Shown in pieces: positions 15,149-24,353 of a stretch of DNA of 35,452 nt. The stretch comes from an uncultured Oscillospiraceae bacterium. Lineage in GTDB: Bacteria > Bacillota > Clostridia > Oscillospirales > Oscillospiraceae. The stretch is from the NCBI GenBank assembly GCA_900763995.1, contig CAAFMK010000155.1, positions 1 through 35,452 on the forward strand, in the 5' to 3' direction. The notes beneath the pieces are model-generated. The model was not told where the DNA came from and did not search any database. It was given only the letters and a program-made list of their open reading frames with translations. Each line of letters starts with the position of its first letter. Positions within the stretch are counted from its first letter, which is position 1. Both the position numbers and the translations under genes were made by a program.

Positions 15149-16285
15149 TTACTCCTCATCTTCCTGCACGATCTCGTCCTCTACCTCGTCCTCGAAGTCC
15201 TCATCAAGGTTATCCGATGCCCGGCCCGCAGCCTTGGCGGCGATCTGGGCCTGCTTGCTCATCAGCTTAAAGGCATTGGTGCGCACCTCAGCTTCAAGCT
15301 GTTCGGCCAGCTCCGGATTTTCCTTCAGATACTGCTTGACCGCATCACGACCCTGTCCCAGACGCATTTCGCCCATAGAGAACCAGGAGCCGGACTTTTG
15401 AATGAGATCCAGCTTCACTGCAATGTCGATCAGCTCGCCCCACTTGGAGATGCCCTCACCGTAGAGGATGTCAAATTCCGCCTCACGGAAGGGGGGTGCC
15501 ACCTTGTTTTTCACGATCTTGGCTCTGGTGCGGTTACCAATAATCTCTGTGCCGTTCTTGATGGCCTCCACACGGCGCACATCAATGCGCACGGAGGAGT
15601 AGAACTTCAGGGCACGGCCACCGGTGGTCACCTCCGGGTTGCCGTACATGACGCCCACCTTTTCACGCAGCTGGTTGATGAAAATGACCACACAGTTGGT
15701 CTTGGCGATGGAGCCAGCCAGCTTGCGCAGGGCCTGACTCATCAGGCGGGCCAGCAGACCCACATGGCTGTCCCCCATGTCGCCCTCAATCTCTGCCCGT
15801 GGTGTCAGTGCGGCCACAGAGTCCACCACCACCACATCAATTGCACCAGAGCGCACCAGCGCCTCACAGATCTCAAGCCCCTGCTCGCCGGTGTCAGGCT
15901 GTGAGATCAGCAGGGAGTCAATATCTACCCCCAGCGCTCTTGCATAGCCGGGGTCCAGTGCGTGCTCAGCGTCAATAAAGGCCACCTCGCCCCCCCGCTT
16001 CTGGGCCTCTGCCACGATGTGCAGGGAGAGCGTGGTTTTACCGGAGGACTCAGGGCCATAAATCTCAATAATACGGCCCTTTGGCACGCCGCCAATTCCA
16101 AGAGCAATGTCCAGGGACAAAGAGCCGGTGGGGATGGAGTCCACCACCACATCGCTGTTTTCTCCCAAACGCATGATGGAGCCCTTTCCATAGGTGCGCT
16201 CGATCTGAGCCATTGCGGTCTCCAGTGCTTTTTTCTTATCAGATGCGGGCGAAGCGGACTCGACCACAGGTTTTTTTGTTGCCAT
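15149..16285 (-). CDS. recA: Recombinase RecA
   Basis: This 378-residue strand-exchange recombinase also acts as co-protease in the SOS response. Walker A is GPESSGKTTLSLH, with VAFIDAEHALDPGYARALGVD following and VVVDSVAALTPRAEIEGDMGD as the Walker B and loop 1 region. Loop 2 and ALRKLAGSI are intact. The C-terminus ends in an acidic tail (DEDFEDEVEDEIVQEDEE). The start was set at the ATG at 16285 (MATKKP), nine bases after GGAAAGG; the ATG at 16294 directly abuts that site. No clear LexA box (CGAACN4GTTCG type) was seen in the 100 bases upstream. Confidence 0.98.
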   Translation of the reverse strand: MATKKPVVESASPASDKKKALETAMAQIERTYGKGSIMRLGENSDVVVDSIPTGSLSLDIALGIGGVPKGRIIEIYGPESSGKTTLSLHIVAEAQKRGGEVAFIDAEHALDPGYARALGVDIDSLLISQPDTGEQGLEICEALVRSGAIDVVVVDSVAALTPRAEIEGDMGDSHVGLLARLMSQALRKLAGSIAKTNCVVIFINQLREKVGVMYGNPEVTTGGRALKFYSSVRIDVRRVEAIKNGTEIIGNRTRAKIVKNKVAPPFREAEFDILYGEGISKWGELIDIAVKLDLIQKSGSWFSMGEMRLGQGRDAVKQYLKENPELAEQLEAEVRTNAFKLMSKQAQIAAKAAGRASDNLDEDFEDEVEDEIVQEDEE

Positions 16286-16388
16286 ACTTATCATCCTTTC
16301 CTGCTGCCAGTTTCAAACGGTCAGCCTGTCTGCGTGGTTCTGGTCTTTAGTTTATGCTTTTTTCTGTCCTATAAAACGGACTTTTCTT

Positions 16389-17252
16389 TCAGCTGTTGAT
16401 GGTGCCCTCTACCACGCGCCAGATCCCCTGGGTATCAGCAGTGGTCTTGATGTCTTCAAACCCGTTTAGGGATAAGATATCCTCCACTGCGGGTGCCTGA
16501 CCGATCCCCACTTCAAAAATCAGTGTGCCCCCCAAACGCAGCGCTGACTTCCATTTAGAGGCGATGAACTGGTAGAACTTCAGCCCATCCTCTCCTCCAT
16601 CCAGCGCCATACGGGGCTCATAGTCCCGCACTGACACATCCAGTCCAGCAATATCCCCCGTGGGGATATAGGGGGGATTACATACAATGGTATCAAAGTC
16701 CCAGAGCGCTGAACTGGGAGGCTCCATGGCGTTGACAGACAGACAGGTCACCCGGGCGTTCATCTCGCTGCGGCGAATATTCTGCTTGCAGACCCGCAAA
16801 GCCCCCTCTGAGATCTCACCCAGCACCACCCGGCAGTCCGGGGAATTGGCCGCAATGGCCAGTCCCACACAGCCGCTGCCAGCACACAGATCCAGTACAC
16901 GGGCACCCTCTCCACACTCCCGAACCTTCAAAATCCCCCGTTCTGCCAGAAGCTCAGTATCCATTCTGGGGATGAGCACATCATGGGAGACATCCAGAGA
17001 AAGGCCATAAAATTCCCACTCACCAATGATATAGGCCACTGGTTCGCCATCCAGCCGACGCTGAATCAGCTCATTTACTCGGCGCTCCAGCTCAGCTGAA
17101 ACATACAGGGACATATCTCGGTAAAGATGCTCCCGGCTTTTGTTGGAGGCGTAGCACAAAATCTCTCTGGCCTCCAGCTGGGCATTGTCCACGCCAGCCC
17201 GCTTCAACTGCGCTCTGGCATCTAAAAATAGGTTGTTATAGGTGGTTGCCAT
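16389..17252 (-). CDS. prmC: Release factor glutamine methyltransferase PrmC
   Basis: This is a 287-residue SAM-dependent methyltransferase that methylates the GGQ glutamine of peptide release factors. An N-terminal helical domain (to about 85) leads into the Rossmann domain with VLDLCAGSGCVGLAIA near 120 and the catalytic NPPY at 192-195 (IVCNPPYIP). RPRMDTELL-type residues (LIPRMDTELLAE) precede the SAM motif. The ATG at 17252 has GAGGG seven bases upstream, so the longer in-frame extension is not used. It lies 48 bases after the DUF1385 gene, a neighbour pair common in Clostridia; the usual prfA partner is not in this window. Confidence 0.95.
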   Translation of the reverse strand: MATTYNNLFLDARAQLKRAGVDNAQLEAREILCYASNKSREHLYRDMSLYVSAELERRVNELIQRRLDGEPVAYIIGEWEFYGLSLDVSHDVLIPRMDTELLAERGILKVRECGEGARVLDLCAGSGCVGLAIAANSPDCRVVLGEISEGALRVCKQNIRRSEMNARVTCLSVNAMEPPSSALWDFDTIVCNPPYIPTGDIAGLDVSVRDYEPRMALDGGEDGLKFYQFIASKWKSALRLGGTLIFEVGIGQAPAVEDILSLNGFEDIKTTADTQGIWRVVEGTINS

Positions 17253-17300
17253 ATCTTTACCCTCTGCCTTCCCATTTCTTCTCTTCCACACATATACACT

Positions 17301-18281
17301 TTACCAGGCATCTTCTCCCTGGCGCTCTGGAAGCACCAGCTCCAGCGCCCGAATCCCCACCTCGATCATAGAGTCATCTGGCTCAAAGGTGGTGAAATTT
17401 TGCAGCCACAGCCCAGGGGCGATCAGAATTTTTGTAACAGGCCCGTCATGACGGCCCGCCCACCGGTTGACCTCATAGCTGATCCCAACAATCAGGGGCA
17501 GCATGACCAGATGAACCAGAAACCGCAAAATAGCGTTGTGCACTGGCCAAATGGCAAATACCACTGTGGACACCAGCACTGAGATTGCAATGACCATGAA
17601 CAAAAAGCTTGTACCGCACCTGGGGTGGTGTCTGGGCTGTTTTCGCACATTTTCCACAGTCAGGGGCAGTCCGGCCTCATAGCAAAAAATCGTTTTGTGC
17701 TCAGCCCCGTGGTAGGAAAACACCCGTTTCATCTCCTTCATATGGGAGCACAGGGCCAAATATGTGACAAAAATCAGAATTTTCAACAGATTTTCAGCCA
17801 GATTTCTCACCAACACGGACTGTGTAACCACGGTCACCGCAGTCCCCAACAGCGTGGGCAGCAGGAAAAACAGACCGATGGACATGGCCATTCCCAAAAG
17901 CACCGCCACTGTGGTAAAAAACGCTGTGGCCTTTTCACTGCCTAGGTGCTCATTCATCCATGTCTCAAATTTGGATGGCTCCTCGTCCTCCTCTGGTACA
18001 AACTCCGCAGAAAACATCAGCGCAGTAACCCCATTGTACATGGAGTCAAAGAATGTGACCACCCCCCGGATCAGAGGGAGCCCCAAAATGGGGTAGCGGT
18101 CTTTGATCAGCTTGATCTCCTTCTCCTGTATGGCCAGCTCACCATCTGGCTTTCGTACCACGATGGACTGTTTTTTGGGGCCTCGCATCATAATACCCTC
18201 AATCAGAGCCTGACCACCACACATGGTTTTAAAGCCCTTCGTACAGGTTCCATTGTTGCAATCCAGTTGTTTTTCTTCCAT
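17301..18281 (-). CDS. DUF1385 (YqhQ-like) membrane protein
   Basis: This 326-residue protein belongs to the DUF1385 family of putative metal-dependent membrane proteins. It shows the family's MCGGQALIEGIMMRGPKKQ near 20-38, a membrane region at about 120-190, an AEHKTIFCYEAG motif with conserved histidine and glutamate, and further membrane segments before the C-terminus. The function is unknown. AAGGAG lies about ten bases before the ATG at 18281, which I prefer over the in-frame ATG at 18305 because that one lies upstream of the ribosome binding site. Confidence 0.9.
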   Translation of the reverse strand: MEEKQLDCNNGTCTKGFKTMCGGQALIEGIMMRGPKKQSIVVRKPDGELAIQEKEIKLIKDRYPILGLPLIRGVVTFFDSMYNGVTALMFSAEFVPEEDEEPSKFETWMNEHLGSEKATAFFTTVAVLLGMAMSIGLFFLLPTLLGTAVTVVTQSVLVRNLAENLLKILIFVTYLALCSHMKEMKRVFSYHGAEHKTIFCYEAGLPLTVENVRKQPRHHPRCGTSFLFMVIAISVLVSTVVFAIWPVHNAILRFLVHLVMLPLIVGISYEVNRWAGRHDGPVTKILIAPGLWLQNFTTFEPDDSMIEVGIRALELVLPERQGEDAW

Positions 18282-18361
18282 AGAATGGGTTCTCCTTATA
18301 TGCAAAAGACAAAATCCTCTTTGGGTGCTCTGATTGCACCGGGGTCATATCACCCAGTATA

Positions 18362-19789
18362 CTACTCCTCGATGGGCAGAAGGATGGTGACTTCAAACCC
18401 TCCATCTTGGGCATTGGCAATGTCCAGCCGACCCTCATGGCGGCTTATGATCTCCTCACACACCGCAAGGCCGATCCCGGAACCACGGGCCTTTGAGCTC
18501 CCCTTATAAAATTTATTCTTCACAAAGGGCAGCTCCGCCTCCGGCACGCCGGGGCCATAGTCCCTGACCTTGATCACTGCGCTGTTCCCCTCTTGCCGAA
18601 TGGAAACATCGATCAGCTGTCCGGCTCCGCCGTGCTTGGCCGCATTATCCAGCAAATTGCAAAACACCTGCCGCAGCCGCTCCGGATCTCCGGAAATGGG
18701 GATCATTTCTTCTGGACAATCTATGTAGTGCAGCTCAATACCCTCTTTTCGGAAAAATTCCGTGTAGGTATACACCGCATCCTCCAGCTCGGCCTTAAGA
18801 TCCAGGGGCTCTACAGACAGGGTGAAGCGGCCATCCTCAATGCGGGAAAACTCCAGCAGCTCCTCCACCATATTACTCAGCCGCCGGGCTTCAGAGATAA
18901 TGATTCCCATGGCCTTATGCATATCCTGTGCGCTTCTCACCTCTCCATTTTGAATGGTTTCCGCCCATCCAGTGATGGCGGTCAGCGGGGTGCGCAGCTC
19001 ATGGGAGATGGAGGAAATAAATTCCGTCTGTGTCTTTTCCGACTGCCGTATCTTCATGGACATATCGTTGATGGTGTCTGTAAGCTCCCCTATTTCATCA
19101 TCATACTTTTTCTCAATCTGAACGCCGTAGCTGCCATCTGCAATCACACGGGCAATCTCTGTAATTCCGGCCAGCGGCTCTACAATGGAGCGGACAAAGT
19201 ACAGGTTTGAGAAGTAGACCATCAGAAAAATCCCAAGGGCGATCACGGTGACCACCGCCACAGAAAAGGCAAACTGCCTGTCAATACCAGTCAGTGAGGT
19301 CACATACCGGATCACACCCACCATATCCCCCCGGTAGATCACCGGGCAGGACGCCGCATAGATGCGCTCTCCAGTGGAGGGATCCTGTCCCTTCCAGGAC
19401 ACTGCCCCTTTATTTTCCATCGCCCGATGAATATCTGGCGTGTTGGGGGTTGAGCCAGCAGTCAGCTCATTTCCAGAGTAGAGTACCGCACCACTGAGAT
19501 CCAGAAATTGCAGCTCCAGACGGCTTTTGTCCTCATAGCTGTTGATGGTCTGCTGGGCCGCAGAGCGGTAATCTGAGCGGGTATAGAGACGAAAGCTGTT
19601 GGCTGTGGAGCTGGCTTTTTTTTCCAGTGCTGTACCTGTTTCCGTGTAGTAGTAGTTGAATAGGGATGCCGCAAACACACAGACAGCCAGAACCACAATA
19701 AACGTCACAACGCCTACACTATTCAGCAGCCAGCGGCGGCGAATCCCCCGAATTTTTACCTGATCGTTGAGTTTTGTCGTTTTGGCCAT
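18362..19789 (-). CDS. Sensor histidine kinase (PhoR/ResE type)
   Basis: This is a 475-residue membrane kinase with two transmembrane helices at about 20-45 and 174-198. The 130-residue extracytoplasmic region between them resembles a single-Cache/PAS sensor (RLELQFLDLSGAVLYSGNEL, GERIYAASCPV). HAMP covers about 199-250. The HisKA box FISSISHELRTPLTAITGW puts the phospho-histidine at H263. The ATPase domain has an N-box (CNLLDNAAKHG), DYGPGVPEAELPF and GSGIGLAVCEEI. It follows the response regulator gene by 67 bases and so receives signals for that partner. The ligand is unknown. Confidence 0.94.
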   Translation of the reverse strand: MAKTTKLNDQVKIRGIRRRWLLNSVGVVTFIVVLAVCVFAASLFNYYYTETGTALEKKASSTANSFRLYTRSDYRSAAQQTINSYEDKSRLELQFLDLSGAVLYSGNELTAGSTPNTPDIHRAMENKGAVSWKGQDPSTGERIYAASCPVIYRGDMVGVIRYVTSLTGIDRQFAFSVAVVTVIALGIFLMVYFSNLYFVRSIVEPLAGITEIARVIADGSYGVQIEKKYDDEIGELTDTINDMSMKIRQSEKTQTEFISSISHELRTPLTAITGWAETIQNGEVRSAQDMHKAMGIIISEARRLSNMVEELLEFSRIEDGRFTLSVEPLDLKAELEDAVYTYTEFFRKEGIELHYIDCPEEMIPISGDPERLRQVFCNLLDNAAKHGGAGQLIDVSIRQEGNSAVIKVRDYGPGVPEAELPFVKNKFYKGSSKARGSGIGLAVCEEIISRHEGRLDIANAQDGGFEVTILLPIEE

Positions 19790-19856
19790 CTAATCTCACC
19801 ACCTGATCGATGCAGCTTGCCAGGACTGCCCCTTCTTATCTATTGGGGTATCTGCC

Positions 19857-20546
19857 TCAGCTACCCCATTTGTATCCGTAGCCCCAGACCGTATTGACAT
19901 AAGTGGGCTTTTGGGCGTTGTCCTCTATTTTGATGCGCAGCCGCCGAATATTGACATCCACGATCTTCAATTCGCCAAAATAGTCCTTCCCCCACACGGT
20001 ATCCAATATCTCTTCTCTGGAGAGGGCTTTGCCCGGATTTTCCATAAAAAGCTTTACAATGGCATACTCCACCTGGGTCAGCTTCAGCCACTGTCCATTT
20101 TTCTCCAATGTGCGGTTGCGTGTGTTCAGCAAAAAGGGGGGATCACTGATCTCATCTGCGCAGACGCCCCCACTATCTACCCCTGTGCGGCGAAACAGGG
20201 CGTCTACACGGGCTGTCAGCTCCGCAGGGGAGAAGGGCTTTGTCACATAGTCATCCGCCCCTGTCATCAGTCCCGTCACCTTGTCCATCTCCTGGGCCCG
20301 GGCGGTAAGCATGATAATACCAATTTTGTTGTCCATGGCCCGAATCCTCCGGCACACCTCAAACCCATCGATCCCAGGCAGCATAATGTCCAGCAGCGCC
20401 ACCTTGATGTCCGGGTTGGCCTTCAGCTCCTCCAGGGCATCCTCCCCGGTACCTGCCTCGATGGTCTGGTACCCGGCCCGCTTCAGGTTGATAACCACAA
20501 AGCTGCGAATATTCTCCTCATCCTCTAAAACCAATACCTTACGCAT
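19857..20546 (-). CDS. OmpR/PhoB-family response regulator
   Basis: This 229-residue regulator has an N-terminal receiver with acidic residues E8-D9, phospho-acceptor D53 in ALLDIMLPGIDGFEV, T/K residues in LTARAQEMDK and TKPFSPAEL. The C-terminal winged helix carries WLKLTQVEYAIVKLFMENPG, LDTVWGKDY and VDVNIRRLRIKIE. It is the cognate partner of the kinase encoded 67 bases downstream. It lies 47 bases after the lipoprotein gene and probably shares its transcript. Confidence 0.95.
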   Translation of the reverse strand: MRKVLVLEDEENIRSFVVINLKRAGYQTIEAGTGEDALEELKANPDIKVALLDIMLPGIDGFEVCRRIRAMDNKIGIIMLTARAQEMDKVTGLMTGADDYVTKPFSPAELTARVDALFRRTGVDSGGVCADEISDPPFLLNTRNRTLEKNGQWLKLTQVEYAIVKLFMENPGKALSREEILDTVWGKDYFGELKIVDVNIRRLRIKIEDNAQKPTYVNTVWGYGYKWGS

Positions 20547-20593
20547 TTGGTCTCCCTCTCCTCTTCGCCCGTTGCTGACCCATTGTCATGGGT

Positions 20594-22039
20594 CTACTCA
20601 TAATACCAGCTTGTCTGGATGGTTTTGACCCGATCTCTCAGTCCCTGTTCATCCAGTCCACAGTCCCATTTTCCCCAGAACTTGGCGGCATAGATCACAT
20701 TTTCCTCCTCACGCAGCAGAAACCAATCATTTTCTGCCACCCGATTCCCCCGTGTACTGGGCAGGCGATAAATACTCAAAAATGGTTCAGGCTCACGCTT
20801 TTCACCCATCCAGCGGGAGAAAATGACCTCACGCTGACCTGCCACCTGGTCATTGCGGGAGATGGTGAGATTATCTCTCCACCGCTCTGGGATCTCCATA
20901 TACCAGTTGTCAGCAACATTATGATAAGTGGTGAGAACATGGTTGCGGTGCCCCCGCTCATCATACTGGCTCCAATCAATCAGCCAAAAGTCAGCTGGAT
21001 TATTGGCCCCGTAGGAGGGCAGGGGATTGGGCAGGGGCAGCTCCATCACATAGTCCCCATTAATGTCAGTGGGCATAACCTCCGGGTAGCTCTGTAGGAT
21101 CTCACGGCTGATCCCTGTATCATCCAGCGCCAGATCCACCAGTTTCCCATCCTGCCAGGCCAGAATATCAATGGCCTGACACTCGTTGACCAGGGTGCTG
21201 GTCAGATACAGGGCCGGAGGGGCTGGCTGTCCCGCCAGATAGTTGGTGTGAATGCTGTTGAGCTCCACGATCCCTTTGGACAGACTGGCTGTGGACAGGG
21301 AGATCAGCATTCCATCCCGCCATCCAAACAACTCCACATAGCTGTTGATCCCACTGGCATCCATACGCACCACAGCCAGCTCTGTTCTGCTATCCTGGTC
21401 AATGTCCATCAACCGGACACCACTGGAGCCGTCACCGGCCACACTGCACCAGGTCAGCAGCAGCTGTGTGGCAACCAGCTCAGTCAATCCGCTTTGGGTC
21501 ACCACCTGCGCCTGTCCTCCTGGGGCAAGCTGGCCAGTGGGCTGGGTCACCTCGTCCAGCGTATAGACTCCCAGCTGATATACCCCTGAGCTGATCTGCC
21601 AGTTGATCACCAGCTCCTTACGGCCAGTTTCATTGATCTGTTGATAGTCGATGGAGTAAACCGCGCTCCCCTCGCCCTCCACCACTCCAGAGACCACATA
21701 CTCCTCCCCAACCTGGGTGAACACATAGATCCGGAGCGGCTTGGCAATGCCAGGGATGCGCAAAAAAGTGACCGCACTTTCCCGATTGCCATCCCCATCC
21801 AGATCTTGAAGCTGGATGGTGGCTGTGTTGTCCCCTGACAAAATCCCGGCATCCTCTACTGTAACGCCATAATCCGCCTTCAGGCTGCTGCGCACCTTTC
21901 CGATCGCCTCGTTGAGCTTCTCATAGCCAGCCGACTTCTCCGGCTGACAATACAGCTCCTCCGGGGCCCGAAACAAACAACCAGACAGGGAGAGTACCAT
22001 CGCCATGACCATGGCCACAGCAAGCCATTTTTTCTTCAC
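20594..22039 (-). CDS. Lipoprotein with DxDxDG-type repeats, unknown function
   Basis: This 481-residue protein begins at a GTG with GGAGGGG eight bases upstream. A signal peptide ends in the lipobox LSGC, so C21 should be lipidated and the protein tethered outside the membrane. At least three calcium-loop-like repeats are visible: LQDLDGDGNRESAV, LMDIDQDSRTELAV and PTDINGDYVMEL, each followed by a hydrophobic strand. This spacing resembles FG-GAP/VCBS-type beta-propeller blades. I do not recognise a specific family. Its place directly before a response regulator and kinase suggests an extracytoplasmic partner or target of that system. Confidence 0.85.
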   Translation of the reverse strand: MKKKWLAVAMVMAMVLSLSGCLFRAPEELYCQPEKSAGYEKLNEAIGKVRSSLKADYGVTVEDAGILSGDNTATIQLQDLDGDGNRESAVTFLRIPGIAKPLRIYVFTQVGEEYVVSGVVEGEGSAVYSIDYQQINETGRKELVINWQISSGVYQLGVYTLDEVTQPTGQLAPGGQAQVVTQSGLTELVATQLLLTWCSVAGDGSSGVRLMDIDQDSRTELAVVRMDASGINSYVELFGWRDGMLISLSTASLSKGIVELNSIHTNYLAGQPAPPALYLTSTLVNECQAIDILAWQDGKLVDLALDDTGISREILQSYPEVMPTDINGDYVMELPLPNPLPSYGANNPADFWLIDWSQYDERGHRNHVLTTYHNVADNWYMEIPERWRDNLTISRNDQVAGQREVIFSRWMGEKREPEPFLSIYRLPSTRGNRVAENDWFLLREEENVIYAAKFWGKWDCGLDEQGLRDRVKTIQTSWYYE

Positions 22040-22171
22040 AGTATCCGCCCCTCCAGTGATATTTTATCTGTGCCACCTTGTAGCTGTAGCACACAACATC
22101 ATAACACAAACCATCCAAAAAGAACATAGTTTTTTAAAATTTATGCCTGCCTGTACCACCATACAAAATAA

Positions 22172-22204
22172 GCACACCTGTCCCCTTTCTGAGGACAGGT
22201 GTGC
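22172..22204 (-). terminator. Terminator after the second histidine kinase gene
   Basis: A perfect 12-bp stem, GCACACCTGTCC (22172-22183) with GGACAGGTGTGC (22193-22204), surrounds a nine-base loop. On the minus strand it is followed by TTATTTTG. It lies 45 bases after the kinase stop codon and separates the two signalling operons. The rest of 22040-22171 should hold the lipoprotein promoter: a TATGAT-like -10 is visible near 22100 but no convincing -35. Confidence 0.85.
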
Positions 22205-22248
22205 AGTGGGACACACAGTATCCCAGCGATGTGACGGGCCCGCTCCCC

Positions 22249-24351
22249 CTAATTTGCCTGGGGCAGGGTCACCACCGCTTTGAAAAGATCCCCGTCCACC
22301 TCCAGGGTAAACTGTCCTCCCTGAAGCTCCGTCAGACTGCGGGCAATGGACAGCCCCAGACCTGAGCCATCTGTAGTACGGGATTCATCTCCCCGCACAA
22401 AGCGCTCTACCAGCCGCTCAGGGGGAATGTTCAAGGGCTCTCTGGAAATGTTCTTCACCAACAGCATGACCTGACCATGCCCTCTGATCAGATCAATATA
22501 TACTCTGGTTCCCTCCATGGCATATTTGGCACAGTTGCAAAGGAGGTTGTCCAATACACGCCACAGATGGCGGCCATCGGCGTACACCCAGGTCTCCCCC
22601 TCTGGGAGGGTAGATACAATGGTCAGATTCCGGCTTTGGATCCGCTCCTCCCACTCCCCCAGGGCCTGATCCAAAAGCTGTGACATTCCGATCCGCTCCC
22701 GGTTGACTGACAGGACACCTGTGGATGCCTTACTGGCTTCCACCAGATCCTCTGTAAGCTTTTTGAGCCGCTGGGATTTTCGATCCAGTACCTCAATATA
22801 CTTCTGGGCGCTGGGATCGGTTTGTTTTGTGGTTTTCAGCAAAGAGACATAGTTAATGATGGAGGTCAGTGGTGTTTTCAAATCGTGGGACACATTGGTG
22901 ATGAGCTCGGCCTTGAAGCGCTCACTTTTCATCTTTTCCTCCACCGCTCCAGCCAGACCCACTGAAATGTTGTTCAAATCCTCCGCCTGTAGTCGCAAAT
23001 CCCAGGGCAGATGGGTGGTATCGATCTGGTGCTCCATGTCCCCAGAGGCGATGGCTCGAACCCCTTTGCGCAGTTTTCTAAACCCCACCGACCACCAGAT
23101 CAGCGCCAAAAGGGCAAGGATATGAAGGAAAAACCATATGGGGATGGCCAGATCCTCCCCCATGTCCATCAGTATCAGCAAATAGCCATCTGCCAGGATA
23201 TAGCCAAGGCACAAAGCGACAGTGCGCCAGATAAAGGGCAGGGAGCGGATCAGTCTGTGCCCCATCCGCCACAACCCAATCAAGATCCGGCAGATCAGAA
23301 TGCTCTGGATCAGGGTTCCCATCTTCGCCCGTACAGCAATGGTACGAATCAGAAGGGCGACCACTCCCATGAGGGCCGTCCATGTCAGCGGGAACAGCCA
23401 ATCTCTTATAATGGGCAGCACCTCTTTGTTCCCATCATTGAAATACAGGCTTTCCATCAGATAATAGACCTGATATGCGCCACAAAATACCAGCAGTATC
23501 CCCAGCAGCACCATAAAGGTCAGGTAGAGATCCAGGTATATCTTATCATACCAGGCCAGAAAGACCTGACTTTCTCCCCGTTGGTACCCCGCAGACCAGA
23601 GCATCCATGCAAGACAGGCAAGAGAAGCGCCTAAAAACAGCAATGTCAGCATCATATCTGTGTTAAATGCCGCCCGATGATTCCTGTCAGCCTGTTTCAG
23701 TGCGTAAAATTCATCCTGAATGTAGTCCTCTATCTCATCTGGCACACCACATTCGATGACCAATATGGAATCTTTCTCCTCCCACACCTGTATGGTCATA
23801 CCCTCAATATCCTCTGCCACAAGGGGACTTCCATCCGCTTCTATCTCCCGCAGACTATCTTCACCAACTGTGCTGTCTGACATGGATGGAAGCAGCTCCA
23901 CCGGTTGATTGGAGGAGGTCATAACCTGATGTTCTCCCAGAATAAAGGTACTGTAGTGTACATTGCGGATCTGGTCAGAGAGCTTCTCTCCCTCCTCCAG
24001 ATTTGTGTACAGCACCTGGGCCCCATCTGCTGTTTTGACCTGAAAGCGAAACCATGTACGCTCTTTGTCCATGCTTTCCTCCAGATGCCGTTTGGCCTCC
24101 AGAATCTGCTGCCGGTTTGGATAGGTCAGATCTATCTCCAGTGCCACCTCATGGGCAAATCTCTGAGCCAGACCACTTTGCCGCTCTCGCATCAGATGCC
24201 CAAACTGGTCTGTCTCCTGCCAGTTCTCCACCATCACATAGGGGATGCCCATCATCACCTCTGTGCCAAAGTTTCCTGTACTGAAACAAGTCAGCAAAAA
24301 CAAAACAACAGCAGCGAATTTCGCCAGGGGGTTCCCCCGTGTCCTATGCAA
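22249..24351 (-). CDS. Large multi-span sensor histidine kinase
   Basis: This is a 700-residue kinase. One membrane helix at about 10-30 is followed by an extracytoplasmic domain of about 200 residues. A membrane bundle then spans about 232-422 with roughly six helices (near 232-252, 272-300, 318-340, 345-362, 376-396 and 402-422), including CLGYILADGYLLILMDMG. HAMP-like sequence follows (FRKLRKGVRAIASGDMEHQI). The HisKA box ITNVSHDLKTPLTSIINYVS gives H489, and the ATPase domain has LDNLLCNCAKYAM and GSGLGLSIARSL. Translation appears to start at a TTG two bases after the regulator stop, with GGAGGGGG six bases upstream, so the pair is coupled. The membrane bundle is unusual for a VanS-like kinase. 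Confidence 0.92.
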   Translation of the reverse strand: MHRTRGNPLAKFAAVVLFLLTCFSTGNFGTEVMMGIPYVMVENWQETDQFGHLMRERQSGLAQRFAHEVALEIDLTYPNRQQILEAKRHLEESMDKERTWFRFQVKTADGAQVLYTNLEEGEKLSDQIRNVHYSTFILGEHQVMTSSNQPVELLPSMSDSTVGEDSLREIEADGSPLVAEDIEGMTIQVWEEKDSILVIECGVPDEIEDYIQDEFYALKQADRNHRAAFNTDMMLTLLFLGASLACLAWMLWSAGYQRGESQVFLAWYDKIYLDLYLTFMVLLGILLVFCGAYQVYYLMESLYFNDGNKEVLPIIRDWLFPLTWTALMGVVALLIRTIAVRAKMGTLIQSILICRILIGLWRMGHRLIRSLPFIWRTVALCLGYILADGYLLILMDMGEDLAIPIWFFLHILALLALIWWSVGFRKLRKGVRAIASGDMEHQIDTTHLPWDLRLQAEDLNNISVGLAGAVEEKMKSERFKAELITNVSHDLKTPLTSIINYVSLLKTTKQTDPSAQKYIEVLDRKSQRLKKLTEDLVEASKASTGVLSVNRERIGMSQLLDQALGEWEERIQSRNLTIVSTLPEGETWVYADGRHLWRVLDNLLCNCAKYAMEGTRVYIDLIRGHGQVMLLVKNISREPLNIPPERLVERFVRGDESRTTDGSGLGLSIARSLTELQGGQFTLEVDGDLFKAVVTLPQAN

Positions 24352-24353
24352 GA

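Noticed and set aside
16286..16388. LexA/SOS box upstream of recA
   Set aside because: No CGAAC-N4-GTTCG type palindrome is present; a lone AGAACC is not enough.
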